64,000 nucleotides of DNA from Methanobrevibacter smithii ATCC 35061 (GTDB lineage Archaea > Methanobacteriota > Methanobacteria > Methanobacteriales > Methanobacteriaceae), in NCBI RefSeq assembly GCF_000016525.1, contig NC_009515.1:832501-896500 (forward strand), in the 5' to 3' direction. The notes beneath the pieces were generated by a model. The model was not told where the DNA came from. It did not search any database and worked only from the letters and a program-made list of their open reading frames with translations. Numbering within the stretch: position 1 is the stretch's first letter; the number at the start of each line of letters is the position of its first letter. Position numbers and translations under genes: made by a program. Below, one piece after another: positions 28,153-39,120 of the stretch.

Positions 28153-30343
28153 ATCCTACATAATGTTCAGGACCATAAGGTTCTGGAGATAAGCCTTTTC
28201 TTTGCCTAATCTCTTTAACGATTTGATTTTGCATTTCACGTGGTAATCTTTCAAATCCAGACATTTCAGTAGACCATAAACATCTACCTTCAGCAGCGGA
28301 TCTGATATCACCAGCAAAACCAAACATTTCAGCTACAGGAACTTTAGATTCAATAGTAGCCATGTCTCCTTCTTGACCCATGTCAACTATTTGACCTCTC
28401 CTGTTTTGGATTTCCCTGGTACATGGACCCATGTAATCTTGTGGAGTGTTAATGAACACTTTTTGCATAGGTTCAAGTAAAGTAGGACCAGCAGACATCA
28501 TAGATGCATAAATTGCATTTCTAATAGCTGGCAATACTTGTGCAGGTCCTCTGTGAACTGCATCTTCGTGAAGTTTTGCATCGTGGAGTTTGAATTTTAA
28601 TCCCATAGCAATTTCTTTAGCTAAAGGTCCGTCATTAAGTGCGGATTCAAATCCTTCAATTAAAAGCTCTTTTACTTCATCTAAGTATTGGATACCACGG
28701 GTAGCATTGATGAATACGCTTCTGTTGTAAACATCCCATACTTTTCTCGCTTCTTCTTTATCTAAACCGTATTCCATGAAGTCATTAGCAGATTCTTTAC
28801 CTTTAACTTTACCTTCTTTAAGTTTTCCTTCTTGTAATGCTTTGAAAAGTTCATCTTCTAAAGGTTCAACAGTAATGTAGAATCTGTTATGTTTGTTTGG
28901 AGATTTACCTTCAACTTGTGGAGATAATTGAGATACGGTTTCCCTGTATACAACAATAGGTTCTGAAGTTTGGATTTCAACACCTTTATCTTTAATTCTG
29001 TAACTGATAACTTCTAAATGAAGTTCTCCCATACCTGAAACTAAATGTTCACCGGTTTCTTCGTTAATTTCAACTTTAATGGTTGGGTCTTCTTTAGCTA
29101 CTTGTCTTAATACTTCAATTAATTTTGGTAAATCTTTAGTATTTTTAGCTTCTACAGCAACAGTAACTACAGGTTCAGAAATGTGGTCTAATCCTTCAAA
29201 CTCTTTGATTTTGTCTTCAGGAGAACAGATAGTTTCCCCAGCGATTGCACCTTTTGCACCAGCAACATATACAATGTTACCTGCAGGTACAGCATCAGTG
29301 TTAACTCTTTCAGGTCCGAAGTATACACCTACTTGCTGAACTCTGGATTTGGAATGAGATCCAACTAAGTATACTTCTGTACCTTTTTCAATTGATCCTC
29401 CGTAAACCCTACCGGTAGCAATTTCACCAGCGTGTTTGTCTACAGATACGTTAGTAACCATTACAGCTAAAGGTCCGTCAGGACTTGTAGTAATCATACC
29501 TTGACCTGCAGGAGATTCAATGTCACCTTCCCAGATGTTAGGTACCCTGTATTCTTGAGATACTTTAGGAGAAGGCAAGTGTTCTACTACCATACCGAGT
29601 AATACTTCAGACAATGGTACTTTTTGAGCTAATTCTTTTTGTTTATCATCATTACAATAATCAATGATGTCTTTGAAGTTAACTCCAGTTTCTTGCATCA
29701 TTGGAACGTTAATAGCCCAATTGTGATAAGCTGAACCGAAAGCTACACTACCATCAGTGAAATCAACAGCCCATTCTTCTTTTTTATCTTCAGGAGCCAT
29801 GTTTTTGATTAATTTGTTAGCTTCCATGTAAATGTTAATGAACCTTTTTTGTAATTCTTCAGGTTCTAATTTTAACTCGTTGATTAATCTGTCAACTTTG
29901 TTAATGAACAAAACAGGTTTAACATTTTCTTTTAAAGCTTGTCTAAGTACAGTTTCAGTTTGAGGCATGATACCTTCAACAGCACAAACAACAACAACTG
30001 CACCATCTACAGCTCTCATAGCACGAGTTACGTCCCCACCAAAGTCAACGTGACCTGGAGTATCAATTAAGTTGATTAAGTATTCTTCATCTTTGTAATT
30101 GTGAACCATTGATACGTTTGCTGCATCAATAGTAATACCACGTGCTTGTTCTTGTTCATCAAAATCTAAAAACCTTTGATCACCAGCAAGTTCTTCGGAA
30201 ATCATTCCTGCACCTGCTAAAAGGTTATCGGATAATGTAGTTTTACCGTGGTCAATGTGAGCACAGATACCAATATTCCTGATGGAATCTGGTTTATACA
30301 TTAAATCCTTAATTTTTGCAATCATTTTCTCTCTTCTACTCAA
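28151..30343 (-). CDS. fusA: Translation elongation factor 2 (EF-2)
   Basis: Translocation GTPase of 730 residues, the normal length in Methanobacteriales. P-loop AHIDHGKTT is near 27; DTPGHVDF near 92; NKVDRL near 147. The diphthamide-bearing histidine is in the C-terminal loop, DAVHRGPAQ near 590-600. The longest frame starts at GTG 30352, but GTGAT there belongs to the GGTGAT ribosome-binding site; TTG at 30343 fits spacing and gives [17 protein letters not shown] at the N-terminus as in relatives. S7 lies just upstream in the same unit. Confidence 0.96.
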
Positions 30344-30367
30344 AGAAATCACCTTATATAAATATGA

Positions 30368-30928
30368 TTAGTGTGCTGCTTTTGCAACTCTTTCTTTTTC
30401 TTCTTTTTTCTGTAAAGCAAAACTTCTGGAATCTTCTTCAGAAGCAAGAATTAATTCATCAGCTAAACATTCAGCAACAGATTTTCTGTTTTTAAATGCT
30501 GATTGTAAAGTTCCTCTAGTTAAGAATCCTAATGAAAGATCTACTCTTCTTTGTGGAGAAATGTCCACTGCTACTTGGTATCCGATACCACCGTATTTAA
30601 TACGAGTAGTTTCTTCACGAGGGGAAGTATTTTCAACTGCAGTAACTAAAACTTGAACAGGGTTCTTTTTAGTTCTTTTGTTGATAATATCCAATGCATC
30701 TTTTACAATATTGTAAGCTTTGTTTTTCTTACCTGAGTTGATGTGAGTCCTCATGATTTTATTCATTAATCTTTCAATGATAGATACTTTAGATTTTGCA
30801 AACTGTCTTTTTACATGTCTACCTGAAGTGTGAGGAACAAGAGTTTCATCTAAGCAGATGTATTTTACTAAACCTAAATCTTCGATTTTGACTTCATCGA
30901 GTTCCCATTTATCAAATAATTTACTCAT
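30368..30928 (-). CDS. rpsG: 30S ribosomal protein S7
   Basis: Small-subunit head protein uS7, 186 residues as in archaea. Family features are the N-terminal extension before TSGRHVKRQFAKSKVSI (about 34-50), NSGKKNKAYNIV near 64, and GGIGYQVAVDISPQRR near 118-133. It lies 14 bp after S12 and 15-25 bp before EF-2, so the three are one unit. Confidence 0.97.
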   Translation of the reverse strand: MSKLFDKWELDEVKIEDLGLVKYICLDETLVPHTSGRHVKRQFAKSKVSIIERLMNKIMRTHINSGKKNKAYNIVKDALDIINKRTKKNPVQVLVTAVENTSPREETTRIKYGGIGYQVAVDISPQRRVDLSLGFLTRGTLQSAFKNRKSVAECLADELILASEEDSRSFALQKKEEKERVAKAAH

Positions 30929-30941
30929 AAAAATACCATCC

Positions 30942-31367
30942 TTATCTTACAGGTTTTTCTATTTTTCCACTTACCATCTCGGATAAAGCTACGTTGTTAA
31001 CTTTAGATACTTTCCAACGAACTCCAGGAATATCTCCCATAGATCTTCCAGATGGTCCACCAATTCCTTCAATCATGACTTCATCGTGCTCATCGATAAA
31101 TCCAATAGCTCCGTCACCTGGTGCGAAAGCAGTTAATTGTTTACCGTTTTTGATTAATTGAACACGAACACATTTACGTATAGCAGAGTTAGGTTGTTTT
31201 GCTTCTATCCCTACTTTTTCGATTACAATTCCTCTAGCTTGAGGAGCTCCTTCAAGAGGGTCTGCTTTAACATCTAATCTTAAAGCTTTCCTTTTGTAAT
31301 CTACATCTTTCCACTTAAAATTTTGTCTATTTTTTTTAAGTTTTTTTGCAGCAAAAAGTCCTGGCAT
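30942..31367 (-). CDS. rpsL: 30S ribosomal protein S12
   Basis: Decoding-centre protein uS12, 141 residues, archaeal form. [16 protein letters not shown] (about 55-70) and the loop [14 protein letters not shown] near 85 are diagnostic. It begins the S12-S7-EF2 unit here; in many euryarchaea NusA lies directly upstream, but here the methyl-CoM reductase operon intervenes. The leader must therefore carry its own promoter. Confidence 0.97.
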   Translation of the reverse strand: MPGLFAAKKLKKNRQNFKWKDVDYKRKALRLDVKADPLEGAPQARGIVIEKVGIEAKQPNSAIRKCVRVQLIKNGKQLTAFAPGDGAIGFIDEHDEVMIEGIGGPSGRSMGDIPGVRWKVSKVNNVALSEMVSGKIEKPVR

Positions 31368-31880
31368 AATATTTCCTCTAAACTTTTATTAAACATATCT
31401 AAGAATCCACCGCTGCGATTTATACAGCTAAAAATAGCTAATACAATCTAAATTCAAAGATATAACTAGTTAATAATATAATAATTAATTAGACAATTAA
31501 ATTATCTAAAAATGAAGATATCATGATTTTTTATTGGAAGCATAGTAAAAAGCACACACAACTATGTTCCATTAATTGTCGATATCTTATGATGATTTAT
31601 CTTTTTTAACATTAATAAAGGTATCTATTTTGACTTGTTGAAAGTCAGTTTTGATTAAATAAAAAATATTTCAAAGATTTATTTGAATATTATTTGCTTT
31701 GTTTTTATTGCTTATATTAGTTTTCCTCTACATACAAAATAAACTCTATATCCTGTTTTTTAGAGCCGGTATTTTTGTTGTAACAAAAACATGAAAACCT
31801 GATTTTTCAATAGAGAATTTCAAAATTAAGATAAAGAAAAAACAATAAATTTAAAGTAAAAAAAAGAAAAAAGAAGAGAA
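31368..31880. other. Intergenic region between mrtA and the S12 gene
   Basis: No gene in 513 bp. On the minus strand GTATAAATC at 31418-31426 is a fair TATA candidate for the S12 unit, with a start near 31393 and GAGGAAAT before the ATG. Near 31540-31565 CATAGT and ACTATG flank a CA-rich loop, a weak hairpin. The part next to mrtA is plain AT-rich sequence with no clear terminator hairpin. Confidence 0.45.
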
Positions 31881-33539
31881 TTATTTTGCAGGAATTATAA
31901 TATCCCTTTCACCGTCCGGCTCAAATTCTCTTAATGCTCCTCTTGCAATCTCTTTTCTAGGATGTTTAAAATCAAAAGATAATGCATCATCTGCAAATGC
32001 AATTTTTATTAAAGGATTAACAGAAAATGCATCTTTTCTTGCAGCATGAGGTGCCTGTGCAATACCTGCATATTCTGGCTGGTGACCTACATTCATAGCA
32101 TAGTTCGGATAGTTTGGTCCTCTTAATTCATGAATTAAACCTTCATCACTTCTAATAGATAATGAATTAGCAGAACCGCACTGGTCTTGCAAGTCATATC
32201 CATAGAATCCTAATCTTGAATGTCCTTCCTTATGTAAAAGCATACTTAAATACCAGCCATTTACACCAGCATTGGAATTTGCTGTTGCAAAAGCTGTGGA
32301 ACATCCTGCAGCTGCAGATATAACTGATGCCCTTTGTGAACCTCCGAAATGAGTTTCAAGAAGAGTAGGTATTTCATATTGTTCTAAACCATAAAGTGTT
32401 ACTTCTGTTGAAATATCCCTTACAACATCCATAGTTTTTTCAGCCTGACATAAACCGTAGTTATCCTCAACATAATCCAAACCATAATAAACAAAGTCAT
32501 CTAAAATATCATCAGTATAAGTTGCACTTGCATACTGAGTGAAACCTACACCTCCTGACATGTAAGAACCTAACCAAACCTGATCATATAGCGCAGCAGC
32601 ACCTGCAATAACCTCCAATGTTACTTCAGCAGGATCATCAGAAATTCTTGAAGTTTGAATCATATCTGAAAAAGCACCAAATGAAACGCCTCCAGGCTCA
32701 TTTGGTCCTCTCGCACGCCTAGCAGGTAAAAATGAAGCCATACCAATAACATCTGCATGTTTAGCAGCATAAGAAAAATCTGCAATAGCTGCTTCACCAG
32801 CACATAATTTATATGCATTAATAAAACTCATACCAATCTGCATAGCAGACCATCTGGATACAGTACCTCCGTCACATGCCCTTACAACTAATGTAGGCAC
32901 TCTACTAACCTGATATGTTTTGTTTCCGAGATAATCTTTAAGCATTTGTGCCTGATCTTCCGGGAACTCTTTATTAATATCAATTAATACTCTTTTATCT
33001 ATTTCATCAGCCAACTCATCATTACCTGTGAAAATTTTTGCATAACAGTCACTAACTAAACCAGGATGCACTTCAACCATATGTTCCTGAACTACTGCTC
33101 CACCAGGAAGTGCATGATTGATATTCTCCATATATTCATTGATTGTTTCAGGAGTTACTTCCACACCTAATCTTTCCTGCAAAACAGAGTGTGCAGTATC
33201 CATACCTACAATAATTGTTCTTTTAATATCGTCAACCAATTGTTGAATAGCTGCATTGTTACAAAAATGCAAATCATCGCCTTCAACATAATCATCAGTT
33301 CCGGAAATTTTATAAGTCATTAAACTTCTCTGACCTAAAGGAACACCAATATCCGGATTATAAAAAGGCATATTCCTATCTTTAGCTAATTTTTCTGCAG
33401 CATCATTAAACTCTCTTTTTCTTGGAGACTGCTTCCACCCATCAAAACAATAGAAACTGGTGTGGTTACTTTCATTATCTTCACCTTTAAATTTTTGATT
33501 TAAAGCTTTGAAGAATACTTTTTCCTCATTCTCCATCAT
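31881..33539 (-). CDS. mrtA: Methyl-coenzyme M reductase II, alpha subunit
   Basis: Large subunit of the enzyme that makes methane from methyl-CoM and coenzyme B, using nickel F430. About 552 residues. The nickel-ligand glutamine region reads [14 protein letters not shown] near 140; the modified residues' contexts are all present: [11 protein letters not shown] (methylarginine), [10 protein letters not shown] (methylglutamine) and [10 protein letters not shown] (thioglycine). The frame's upstream GTG is part of GGTGAA, so ATG 33539 (or the next ATG) is chosen; it overlaps the mrtG stop. The B-D-G-A order without a C gene marks the MCR II (mrt) isoenzyme, which in relatives is favoured at high hydrogen. 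Confidence 0.93.
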   Translation of the reverse strand: MMENEEKVFFKALNQKFKGEDNESNHTSFYCFDGWKQSPRKREFNDAAEKLAKDRNMPFYNPDIGVPLGQRSLMTYKISGTDDYVEGDDLHFCNNAAIQQLVDDIKRTIIVGMDTAHSVLQERLGVEVTPETINEYMENINHALPGGAVVQEHMVEVHPGLVSDCYAKIFTGNDELADEIDKRVLIDINKEFPEDQAQMLKDYLGNKTYQVSRVPTLVVRACDGGTVSRWSAMQIGMSFINAYKLCAGEAAIADFSYAAKHADVIGMASFLPARRARGPNEPGGVSFGAFSDMIQTSRISDDPAEVTLEVIAGAAALYDQVWLGSYMSGGVGFTQYASATYTDDILDDFVYYGLDYVEDNYGLCQAEKTMDVVRDISTEVTLYGLEQYEIPTLLETHFGGSQRASVISAAAGCSTAFATANSNAGVNGWYLSMLLHKEGHSRLGFYGYDLQDQCGSANSLSIRSDEGLIHELRGPNYPNYAMNVGHQPEYAGIAQAPHAARKDAFSVNPLIKIAFADDALSFDFKHPRKEIARGALREFEPDGERDIIIPAK

Positions 33540-34332
33540 ATTCACCTAATCTCATTTTTAAATCTTTACTGAAAACTCCTAAACCATAACCGCCTTTTGT
33601 ACGAGATGAATGAATAGTTTCAACAATATCAACAGCTTCATCATCTGACCTCAAACCTACATTATCTTCCCGATATATTGTTGTAATATCTTTTAAATAA
33701 TCTTCTTCTAACGGAACACCAACATCTACTGCTTCATCAAGAGGTCTGCCGACTTGATCTTTAACATACATGATATGTCCGCTTTCCTCATCAAAAACAT
33801 ATCTTTGAAGGGCATCGAACATCAAACCATTTTCATCAAGCCTTAATGAATGGCCATGTACTGTTGCTCCCCTCATACCGGATTTTGCAGGATCAAAAAT
33901 ATCTGTTTCAACAAGCTCTTTAGAAATTTTTTCCAAATCCTGTTCCCTTATTTCAATTACTTGTCTTCCAGATAATGTTCCAGTATCTACACCCCTATAT
34001 CTCCACATATAAGTTCTTGCTCTATCATATGGCTGTGCAGGAGCATTATACATGGAATCTGCAAATTGAATATATCTAACTCTAATACCTTGTTTTGCAC
34101 CAGGAGTAGGTTCTACCATTTCTCTAATTATGTCTCCACCCATATCCATTTCATCTAACGGAGGATGAACAGTTTTATAATTTTCTCCAGGATTACGGTG
34201 TCCCAATATTCTTACTAAACCCTCATCAGACACTTCCCTTATCTTTTTAAATTTATGAGTAGGATCCATATGTTTTCTTCTATTTTCAGCTATTTTTGTT
34301 TCACCAGGAGTGAATTGTGCTTTATATGACAT
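33526..34332 (-). CDS. mrtG: Methyl-coenzyme M reductase II, gamma subunit
   Basis: Third structural subunit, 268 residues, of the alpha2-beta2-gamma2 complex. Typical motifs are [16 protein letters not shown] near 5-20, [17 protein letters not shown] near 42-58 and the stretch [17 protein letters not shown] near 109-125, close to the F430 site. The ATG at 34332 has GGTGTAT upstream and gives the normal N-terminus; longer readings overlap mrtD. Its end overlaps the mrtA start, which suggests coupled translation. Confidence 0.94.
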   Translation of the reverse strand: MSYKAQFTPGETKIAENRRKHMDPTHKFKKIREVSDEGLVRILGHRNPGENYKTVHPPLDEMDMGGDIIREMVEPTPGAKQGIRVRYIQFADSMYNAPAQPYDRARTYMWRYRGVDTGTLSGRQVIEIREQDLEKISKELVETDIFDPAKSGMRGATVHGHSLRLDENGLMFDALQRYVFDEESGHIMYVKDQVGRPLDEAVDVGVPLEEDYLKDITTIYREDNVGLRSDDEAVDIVETIHSSRTKGGYGLGVFSKDLKMRLGEYDGE

Positions 34333-34346
34333 AATATACACCAACA

Positions 34347-34853
34347 TTATTTAATTATACTTATTGATTCAGAACTTCTTGCACGAGAATCTATTAAACC
34401 TATATATCTTTTATCAATAAGATTTTCAAATCCAATACCATATTTGAGATAGTCAGAAATTGTTGATGTTGTTCTTGTAAAAATTCCCACTAACAAAGAA
34501 TACTCGACAGACAAAGTTTCTGTTAAAATATCTTCCAACTGATTCATGAAATCATTGAATTTATCCAATTCCACAGTAATTATAATTTCTCCAACCATCA
34601 CTTTTAAATCAATGCCATTTCCATTGACTAAAATACTCTTCCTATCACCGTGATTTACATCATGCCCTTTACCAGGACCATAAAAAACTTTTTTAGGCAA
34701 AGATGGTCCATGAATTAAAAATCTAACATAACCTTCTAATCCACATATTTTATTTAATAATAATTCAGTAGTTTTTGGCTTTAAAAATCTATTCGGATAA
34801 ATTTTAATGTCAATGACATTAATTTCATCATGAAGTTTATCAGATTCACACAT
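34347..34853 (-). CDS. mrtD: Methyl-coenzyme M reductase operon protein D
   Basis: Accessory protein of 168 residues always found in mcr/mrt operons; McrD is thought to help assemble or load the reductase with F430 and is not part of the mature enzyme. Recognised by INVIDIKIYPNRFLKPKTTE at about 11-30 and GLEGYVRFLIHGPSLP near 39-54. It lies between mrtB and mrtG with gaps of 11 and 14 bp, in the usual order, and has GGTGATTAAGC before its ATG. Confidence 0.93.
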   Translation of the reverse strand: MCESDKLHDEINVIDIKIYPNRFLKPKTTELLLNKICGLEGYVRFLIHGPSLPKKVFYGPGKGHDVNHGDRKSILVNGNGIDLKVMVGEIIITVELDKFNDFMNQLEDILTETLSVEYSLLVGIFTRTTSTISDYLKYGIGFENLIDKRYIGLIDSRARSSESISIIK

Positions 34854-34864
34854 GCTTAATCACC

Positions 34865-36190
34865 TTATATTTTAAGTTCACCTGCGGATTTGGCTACATT
34901 AATAATAGGATTTCTAAGATTATCTATAGTACCATAAACAGTTCCAATCAATGAAGAAGTTCTTTGAACTGAAAACATTTGAGTTCCAGCATCCAAACAC
35001 ATAGCAGCAGATGCACATGGAATTGCACAACCTTTACTGTGTCTAGTAACAACATGGTTACCGTGGAATGTACCTGGTCCTCCACCCCCATAAATGGAAT
35101 GAGAGAAGAAACTGAAACCTACACCAACACCCATAGTTCTACCAAAATCAACACTAGGAAGTCCCGTTTCATATTCCAATATATCATTATAATAAAGAAC
35201 CGTGGATGCAACTGCTTGAGCAGCTCTTGCAGCACCCACATTAACAATAACCGCAGCTAATAATCCTGCAGCAGCATAAGCATTCCATAATGCCCAATCA
35301 ACAGGTTCATAATTAATAAACCCAGAGTTCATTTTTCTAGATGCTTTAATGACATTATCTTCAATAGCTCGCCCAACTAGACTTTGAATAACTGTTCCTA
35401 CAGTCCCTTTGACATTTTCTTTTACCAAATCAAAAACAAGATTATCTGCATTTAAACCCTGATAAGCTAAAGTCAATAAGTGCATTCTTTCAAAAGCACC
35501 TGAAGCATCACCAGTTTCAAACATTGCAGTTTGTTCCATTATAGAAGATAACGCTGCGGCATTTAAAGTATTTTTATTAGTAATTGCTACAACATGATTT
35601 GCCATGACATTTCTAAGACCATAACCTAAACCTTCCAAAAGAACCGGAGGCCCCAATAATGCACTAATATTAGCTCCCGCCAAATCAACAGTTTGAGGAT
35701 ATGCTCCCATGACCGCAGTTTTAATTGTAGACGCATCAAACATATTGATATCAAATGTATCAATTATTGACTGAATTGTAGCAGAACCTGAAAGCAAAGA
35801 TGCAATACTGTAATCAGCAGCTACCCTTAACCTTTCATTAGGCAATTGTATTAATAATTGCTGACCGTTATTAATCAAACTAACATTAGTCGCATCATCC
35901 TCATTTACCTGGACAATTCTTTTTATTTTATCTGCAATTAATTCCGCATTTTCAACAATTGGCAAATCCAATTCCCTACCAGGAATGAAAACAGATTTAC
36001 CACCCATAGCCCCTGTCCTTAATCCTTTCTCAATACTTGCTAAATTAACAGCACATGATCTTTTAATATCAAAAATCATTTTAGCAATAGCTGGATTTTT
36101 AAGTGGGCTAATTGCATCCAATGAAACTTCACTTTTTAGAAGTTTTCCATCTTGACCATACAAATCAATTTTATCATTGTAAATTTGCAT
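34865..36190 (-). CDS. mrtB: Methyl-coenzyme M reductase II, beta subunit
   Basis: Second structural subunit, 441 residues, first gene of the mrtBDGA operon. It begins [17 protein letters not shown]; the glycine-rich [19 protein letters not shown] near 350-370, part of the coenzyme B channel, and [14 protein letters not shown] near 380 are diagnostic. GGAGAT lies eight bases before the ATG. A long gene-free leader region lies upstream, where the mrt promoter and any hydrogen-responsive control should be. Confidence 0.95.
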   Translation of the reverse strand: MQIYNDKIDLYGQDGKLLKSEVSLDAISPLKNPAIAKMIFDIKRSCAVNLASIEKGLRTGAMGGKSVFIPGRELDLPIVENAELIADKIKRIVQVNEDDATNVSLINNGQQLLIQLPNERLRVAADYSIASLLSGSATIQSIIDTFDINMFDASTIKTAVMGAYPQTVDLAGANISALLGPPVLLEGLGYGLRNVMANHVVAITNKNTLNAAALSSIMEQTAMFETGDASGAFERMHLLTLAYQGLNADNLVFDLVKENVKGTVGTVIQSLVGRAIEDNVIKASRKMNSGFINYEPVDWALWNAYAAAGLLAAVIVNVGAARAAQAVASTVLYYNDILEYETGLPSVDFGRTMGVGVGFSFFSHSIYGGGGPGTFHGNHVVTRHSKGCAIPCASAAMCLDAGTQMFSVQRTSSLIGTVYGTIDNLRNPIINVAKSAGELKI

Positions 36191-37136
36191 TAGTAATCTC
36201 CATTTTAAATAAATTAAAATATTAAAAAAATAACAAATATGAGCTAATAAAAATTCAAAGTTTGATGATATAGAATTGTAATGTTTTTAAATGAATATAT
36301 TTGTTAATTTTTTTTAATATTGCAAAATTGTAACTTGATTTTTTTAAATAAATAAAAACTTAACATGATTAAATACCAAACATGTGTTTTAAAAAAAACA
36401 TAATTTATTTTATTCAAATATTATTAAATCGCGTTACATGATTATTAAGTTCTAACAATCAATTCAATATTAATAGTAATACTTATTTAAATGTTACTTT
36501 ATTTTAAAAGCTCAAATTAACGTTTAAATAATTAAATAAAAGTTATTAATCATTTAAAAAAATAAAAAACAAATGACAAGTTTAAAAAATTAAAACAAAA
36601 TGCATTTAATACTTATTAACAATAAAGTAATAAAAAACTAATCTGAAAAACACTATTAAAAATACATAAAATCCGAATACAACCATTAATAAAAGCCAAT
36701 ATAATAATTAAATACCAATTATTAAAAAAATATAAAAAATATGCAATTTAAAGCCTAGCTATACTCTTTATAGAACATATATAAAAAAATAAAAAACGTA
36801 ATAATTATTAATAACAATGTAATATTTAATTGATAAAAATAAAAAATTAAACTTTATAAAAAGCCCGTTTCCAATAGTAAAATTAAAGATTATTAAAAAA
36901 TATAAGTGGAAAAACAATAAAATTTAAAGAAAAATAATTTCTATGAAAAAAATATGAAATAACAAACAGTCCATTAATTAAAAATTATGGTAAGTTTTAC
37001 AAAAAACAGATAAAATATTTGAAATAATGAAAATCAGACACATTTACCACAAAGTATATTCAAAAAGTGTGTGCGGGTTTAATAAAATAATGAAAAATCG
37101 AACTGGTTTTCATTTGATTATCAAAAAAGTAAAAAT
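36191..37136. other. Long AT-rich gene-free region upstream of mrtBDGA
   Basis: About 950 bp with no credible gene on either strand, extremely AT-rich, with many A/T runs of 5-8. Only a few GC-containing islands occur (for example GTGTGTGCGGG near 37066-37076). It sits between the NusA terminator hairpin and the mrt operon and must contain the mrt promoter. I cannot pick one TATA box among the many AT tracts. Confidence 0.5.
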
Positions 37137-37160
37137 AAATAGCTAAATTAATAGCTATTT
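37137..37160 (-). terminator. Hairpin over the nusA stop codon
   Basis: Perfect 9-bp stem AAATAGCTA/TAGCTATTT with a 6-nt loop; the TAG stop at 37155-37157 is in the arm. TTTATTTTTACTTTTTT follows. It marks the end of the RNA polymerase transcription unit. Confidence 0.65.
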
Positions 37161-37586
37161 TAAAATAATGTTGTTTATATTGTGTTGTCTTTTTGCAATT
37201 AACTTAGCTCTTTCGATATTAACGCCGTTTTTACCAATAGCAATACGTTTGTTGGTATTATCTGCTGTAACAGTAGCTATTTTTTCACCTGATTCCTTCT
37301 GAAGTACTTTAACACCTTGTACTTCTGCAGGGGATAAAAGATTTTTAATAAATTGAATCGAATCGTCGGACAATTCAACGATTTCAATTCCTTTATCTAC
37401 TGCTCTTTGAACTTTGGAAACAGTGCTTCCGCCTTTTCCAATAGCTAATCCCATATCACCGTTTTTCACGACAAATGTGACTTTACCATGTTCATCATCG
37501 ATAATACAATCTTTAACCATTGCTCCAGTCATGTTTTCAAAAAGAGCTATGTATCTAATTTCATTTGCAGTGAATTTAATAGACAT
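37155..37586 (-). CDS. nusA: NusA-like transcription factor (KH domains)
   Basis: Archaeal NusA is a short form with two KH domains and no S1 or acidic repeats; the 143 residues fit. GLAIGKGGSTVSKVQRAVD (about 57-75) and IAIGKNGVNIERAKLIAKR (about 113-131) carry the two GxxG RNA-binding loops. It is the last gene of the rpo unit, 6 bp after L30e. In many euryarchaea S12 and S7 come next; here a terminator hairpin, a long AT-rich stretch and the mrt operon do. Confidence 0.95.
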   Translation of the reverse strand: MSIKFTANEIRYIALFENMTGAMVKDCIIDDEHGKVTFVVKNGDMGLAIGKGGSTVSKVQRAVDKGIEIVELSDDSIQFIKNLLSPAEVQGVKVLQKESGEKIATVTADNTNKRIAIGKNGVNIERAKLIAKRQHNINNIILK

Positions 37587-37592
37587 ATGAAT

Positions 37593-37892
37593 CTACCTCA
37601 AATCATCTAATATAGTAGAATCTCCTGGATCGTTAACGATTAATGTAGCAACTGTAAATGGTTTACCACAGACAGAACCCAATTCTACACTTGAACCTTC
37701 GTAAGTGTATGATGGGATATCTGAAAGATTTGTATAATATTCAACATCTTCAACAATATCTTTAGGAGTGTTTGCAGCAACAATTACAAGCTGACCTTTT
37801 CCTAATTTTAAAGATTGAATTGATTTTTCAGAGCCTAATGTCACATCACCAGTATCGACAGCTACCCTGATACTTCTATCTACGTCCATCAT
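37593..37892 (-). CDS. rpl30e: 50S ribosomal protein L30e
   Basis: RNA-binding ribosomal protein eL30, 99 residues. GDVTLGSEKSIQSLKLGKGQ (near 15-34) and VIVAANTPKD (near 36-45) define the L7Ae/L30e fold. Two ATG codons sit at the start (37892 and 37889); the second has the better distance from GGAGG, so the protein may be one residue shorter. It lies between rpoA'' and nusA with small gaps, as in other euryarchaea. Confidence 0.93.
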   Translation of the reverse strand: MMDVDRSIRVAVDTGDVTLGSEKSIQSLKLGKGQLVIVAANTPKDIVEDVEYYTNLSDIPSYTYEGSSVELGSVCGKPFTVATLIVNDPGDSTILDDLR

Positions 37893-37900
37893 CTAGCCTC

Positions 37901-39112
37901 CTATTCATTTTTATTTGCCATTTTGACACCGATTGAACCGGTACCAAGAGGTATTGGTTGTCCAATAATAATATTTTCGATGATACCAGTTAAATCATCA
38001 ACTTCACCACGAATACTTGCACGAAGTAAATGTTTACCAGTTTCTTCAAAAGCTGCACGAGCTAAAACGCTTGATTTTTCACCACTAATACCATGTCTAC
38101 CAATGGATTTTACTTCTCCTTCAGAAGTCATAATATCTGCAACTAACATAATGTGTCTAACATCAACACTAAGACCTTGGTTTTCAAGAGTATTTCTTGC
38201 TTCGTTAATAATTGATTGACGAGCTGCTTCAATACCCAATACAGTTTCTATCTCATGAATATCATTTGTAGTAGTTCTGTATGTGTCAATACCTTCCATA
38301 GAGAGAATATCTTTAAGATTAGAACCTTCAGTGTGCATAATCCATTCTCTTTCATCTTTACGGATAATGACTTTTCCAATGTCTTTAATACCACTTATCT
38401 GTAAATCACGGAATTTGTCTGCTAAAAGACGGAGTTCCCTAATTTCACGTTTTGGCGGTTCGACAATAATCTTGAGATTATCCTTAATATCAGCTTTTTT
38501 AAAGTTTTTCTGAATTTTAGCAAGAATTTCATCAAGATCAAGTCTTTTATCTTCAATTTTTCTTTCGTCTAAAACTGCTTCAACTTTCATATCAGCATAA
38601 TTTAAACTGAAATCACTGAGAACATCGTTTACAGTACTTTTACCAATTTTATTAGCTAAAGTTTTAACGAATTCTTCATTATGACGTTTTTCTTCAGTAA
38701 AATAAATATCCATTGTTGGAGTAGCTATTTTTTTTCTTGCGTCAACGATTTCAATAAGTCTTGGAAGACCTAATGTTACGTTTAATTCCATTACCCCTGC
38801 ATAGTGAAAAGTACGCATAGTCATCTGAGTACCCGGTTCACCTACAGATTGTGCAGCTACTGTTCCAACAGCCTCACCAGCTTCAACATGAGCTCGTTCA
38901 TAGGCAGTTTTAAGCTCTCCAATAAGCATATCTAATTCATCATCAGATAAATGCCTGTTAACATAAGCAGATGCTAAATCATCCACATATTTTTCAGGGA
39001 ACTTTACACGACTTGATGGGTCAATAATTCCATTTTCAACAATTCTTGCATCAAAGTTTATTTCAGCTTTAAGTAAAGCATCTTCCACTTTTTTAATTAT
39101 TGCATCATCCAT
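37901..39112 (-). CDS. rpoA2: DNA-directed RNA polymerase subunit A''
   Basis: C-terminal third of the largest RNA polymerase subunit, split off in archaea; 403 residues. [20 protein letters not shown] (about 75-94) and [11 protein letters not shown] just after are the region following the trigger loop; the end contains [24 protein letters not shown], the clamp and jaw closing part. It starts 8 bp after rpoA' on the same mRNA. Confidence 0.96.
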   Translation of the reverse strand: MDDAIIKKVEDALLKAEINFDARIVENGIIDPSSRVKFPEKYVDDLASAYVNRHLSDDELDMLIGELKTAYERAHVEAGEAVGTVAAQSVGEPGTQMTMRTFHYAGVMELNVTLGLPRLIEIVDARKKIATPTMDIYFTEEKRHNEEFVKTLANKIGKSTVNDVLSDFSLNYADMKVEAVLDERKIEDKRLDLDEILAKIQKNFKKADIKDNLKIIVEPPKREIRELRLLADKFRDLQISGIKDIGKVIIRKDEREWIMHTEGSNLKDILSMEGIDTYRTTTNDIHEIETVLGIEAARQSIINEARNTLENQGLSVDVRHIMLVADIMTSEGEVKSIGRHGISGEKSSVLARAAFEETGKHLLRASIRGEVDDLTGIIENIIIGQPIPLGTGSIGVKMANKNE

Positions 39113-39120
39113 AGTTACAC

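Noticed and set aside
31585-31600. ATGATGA-like sequence in the mrtA-S12 gap as a possible C/D box RNA
   Set aside because: No matching D box or second C'/D' pair at suitable distance.
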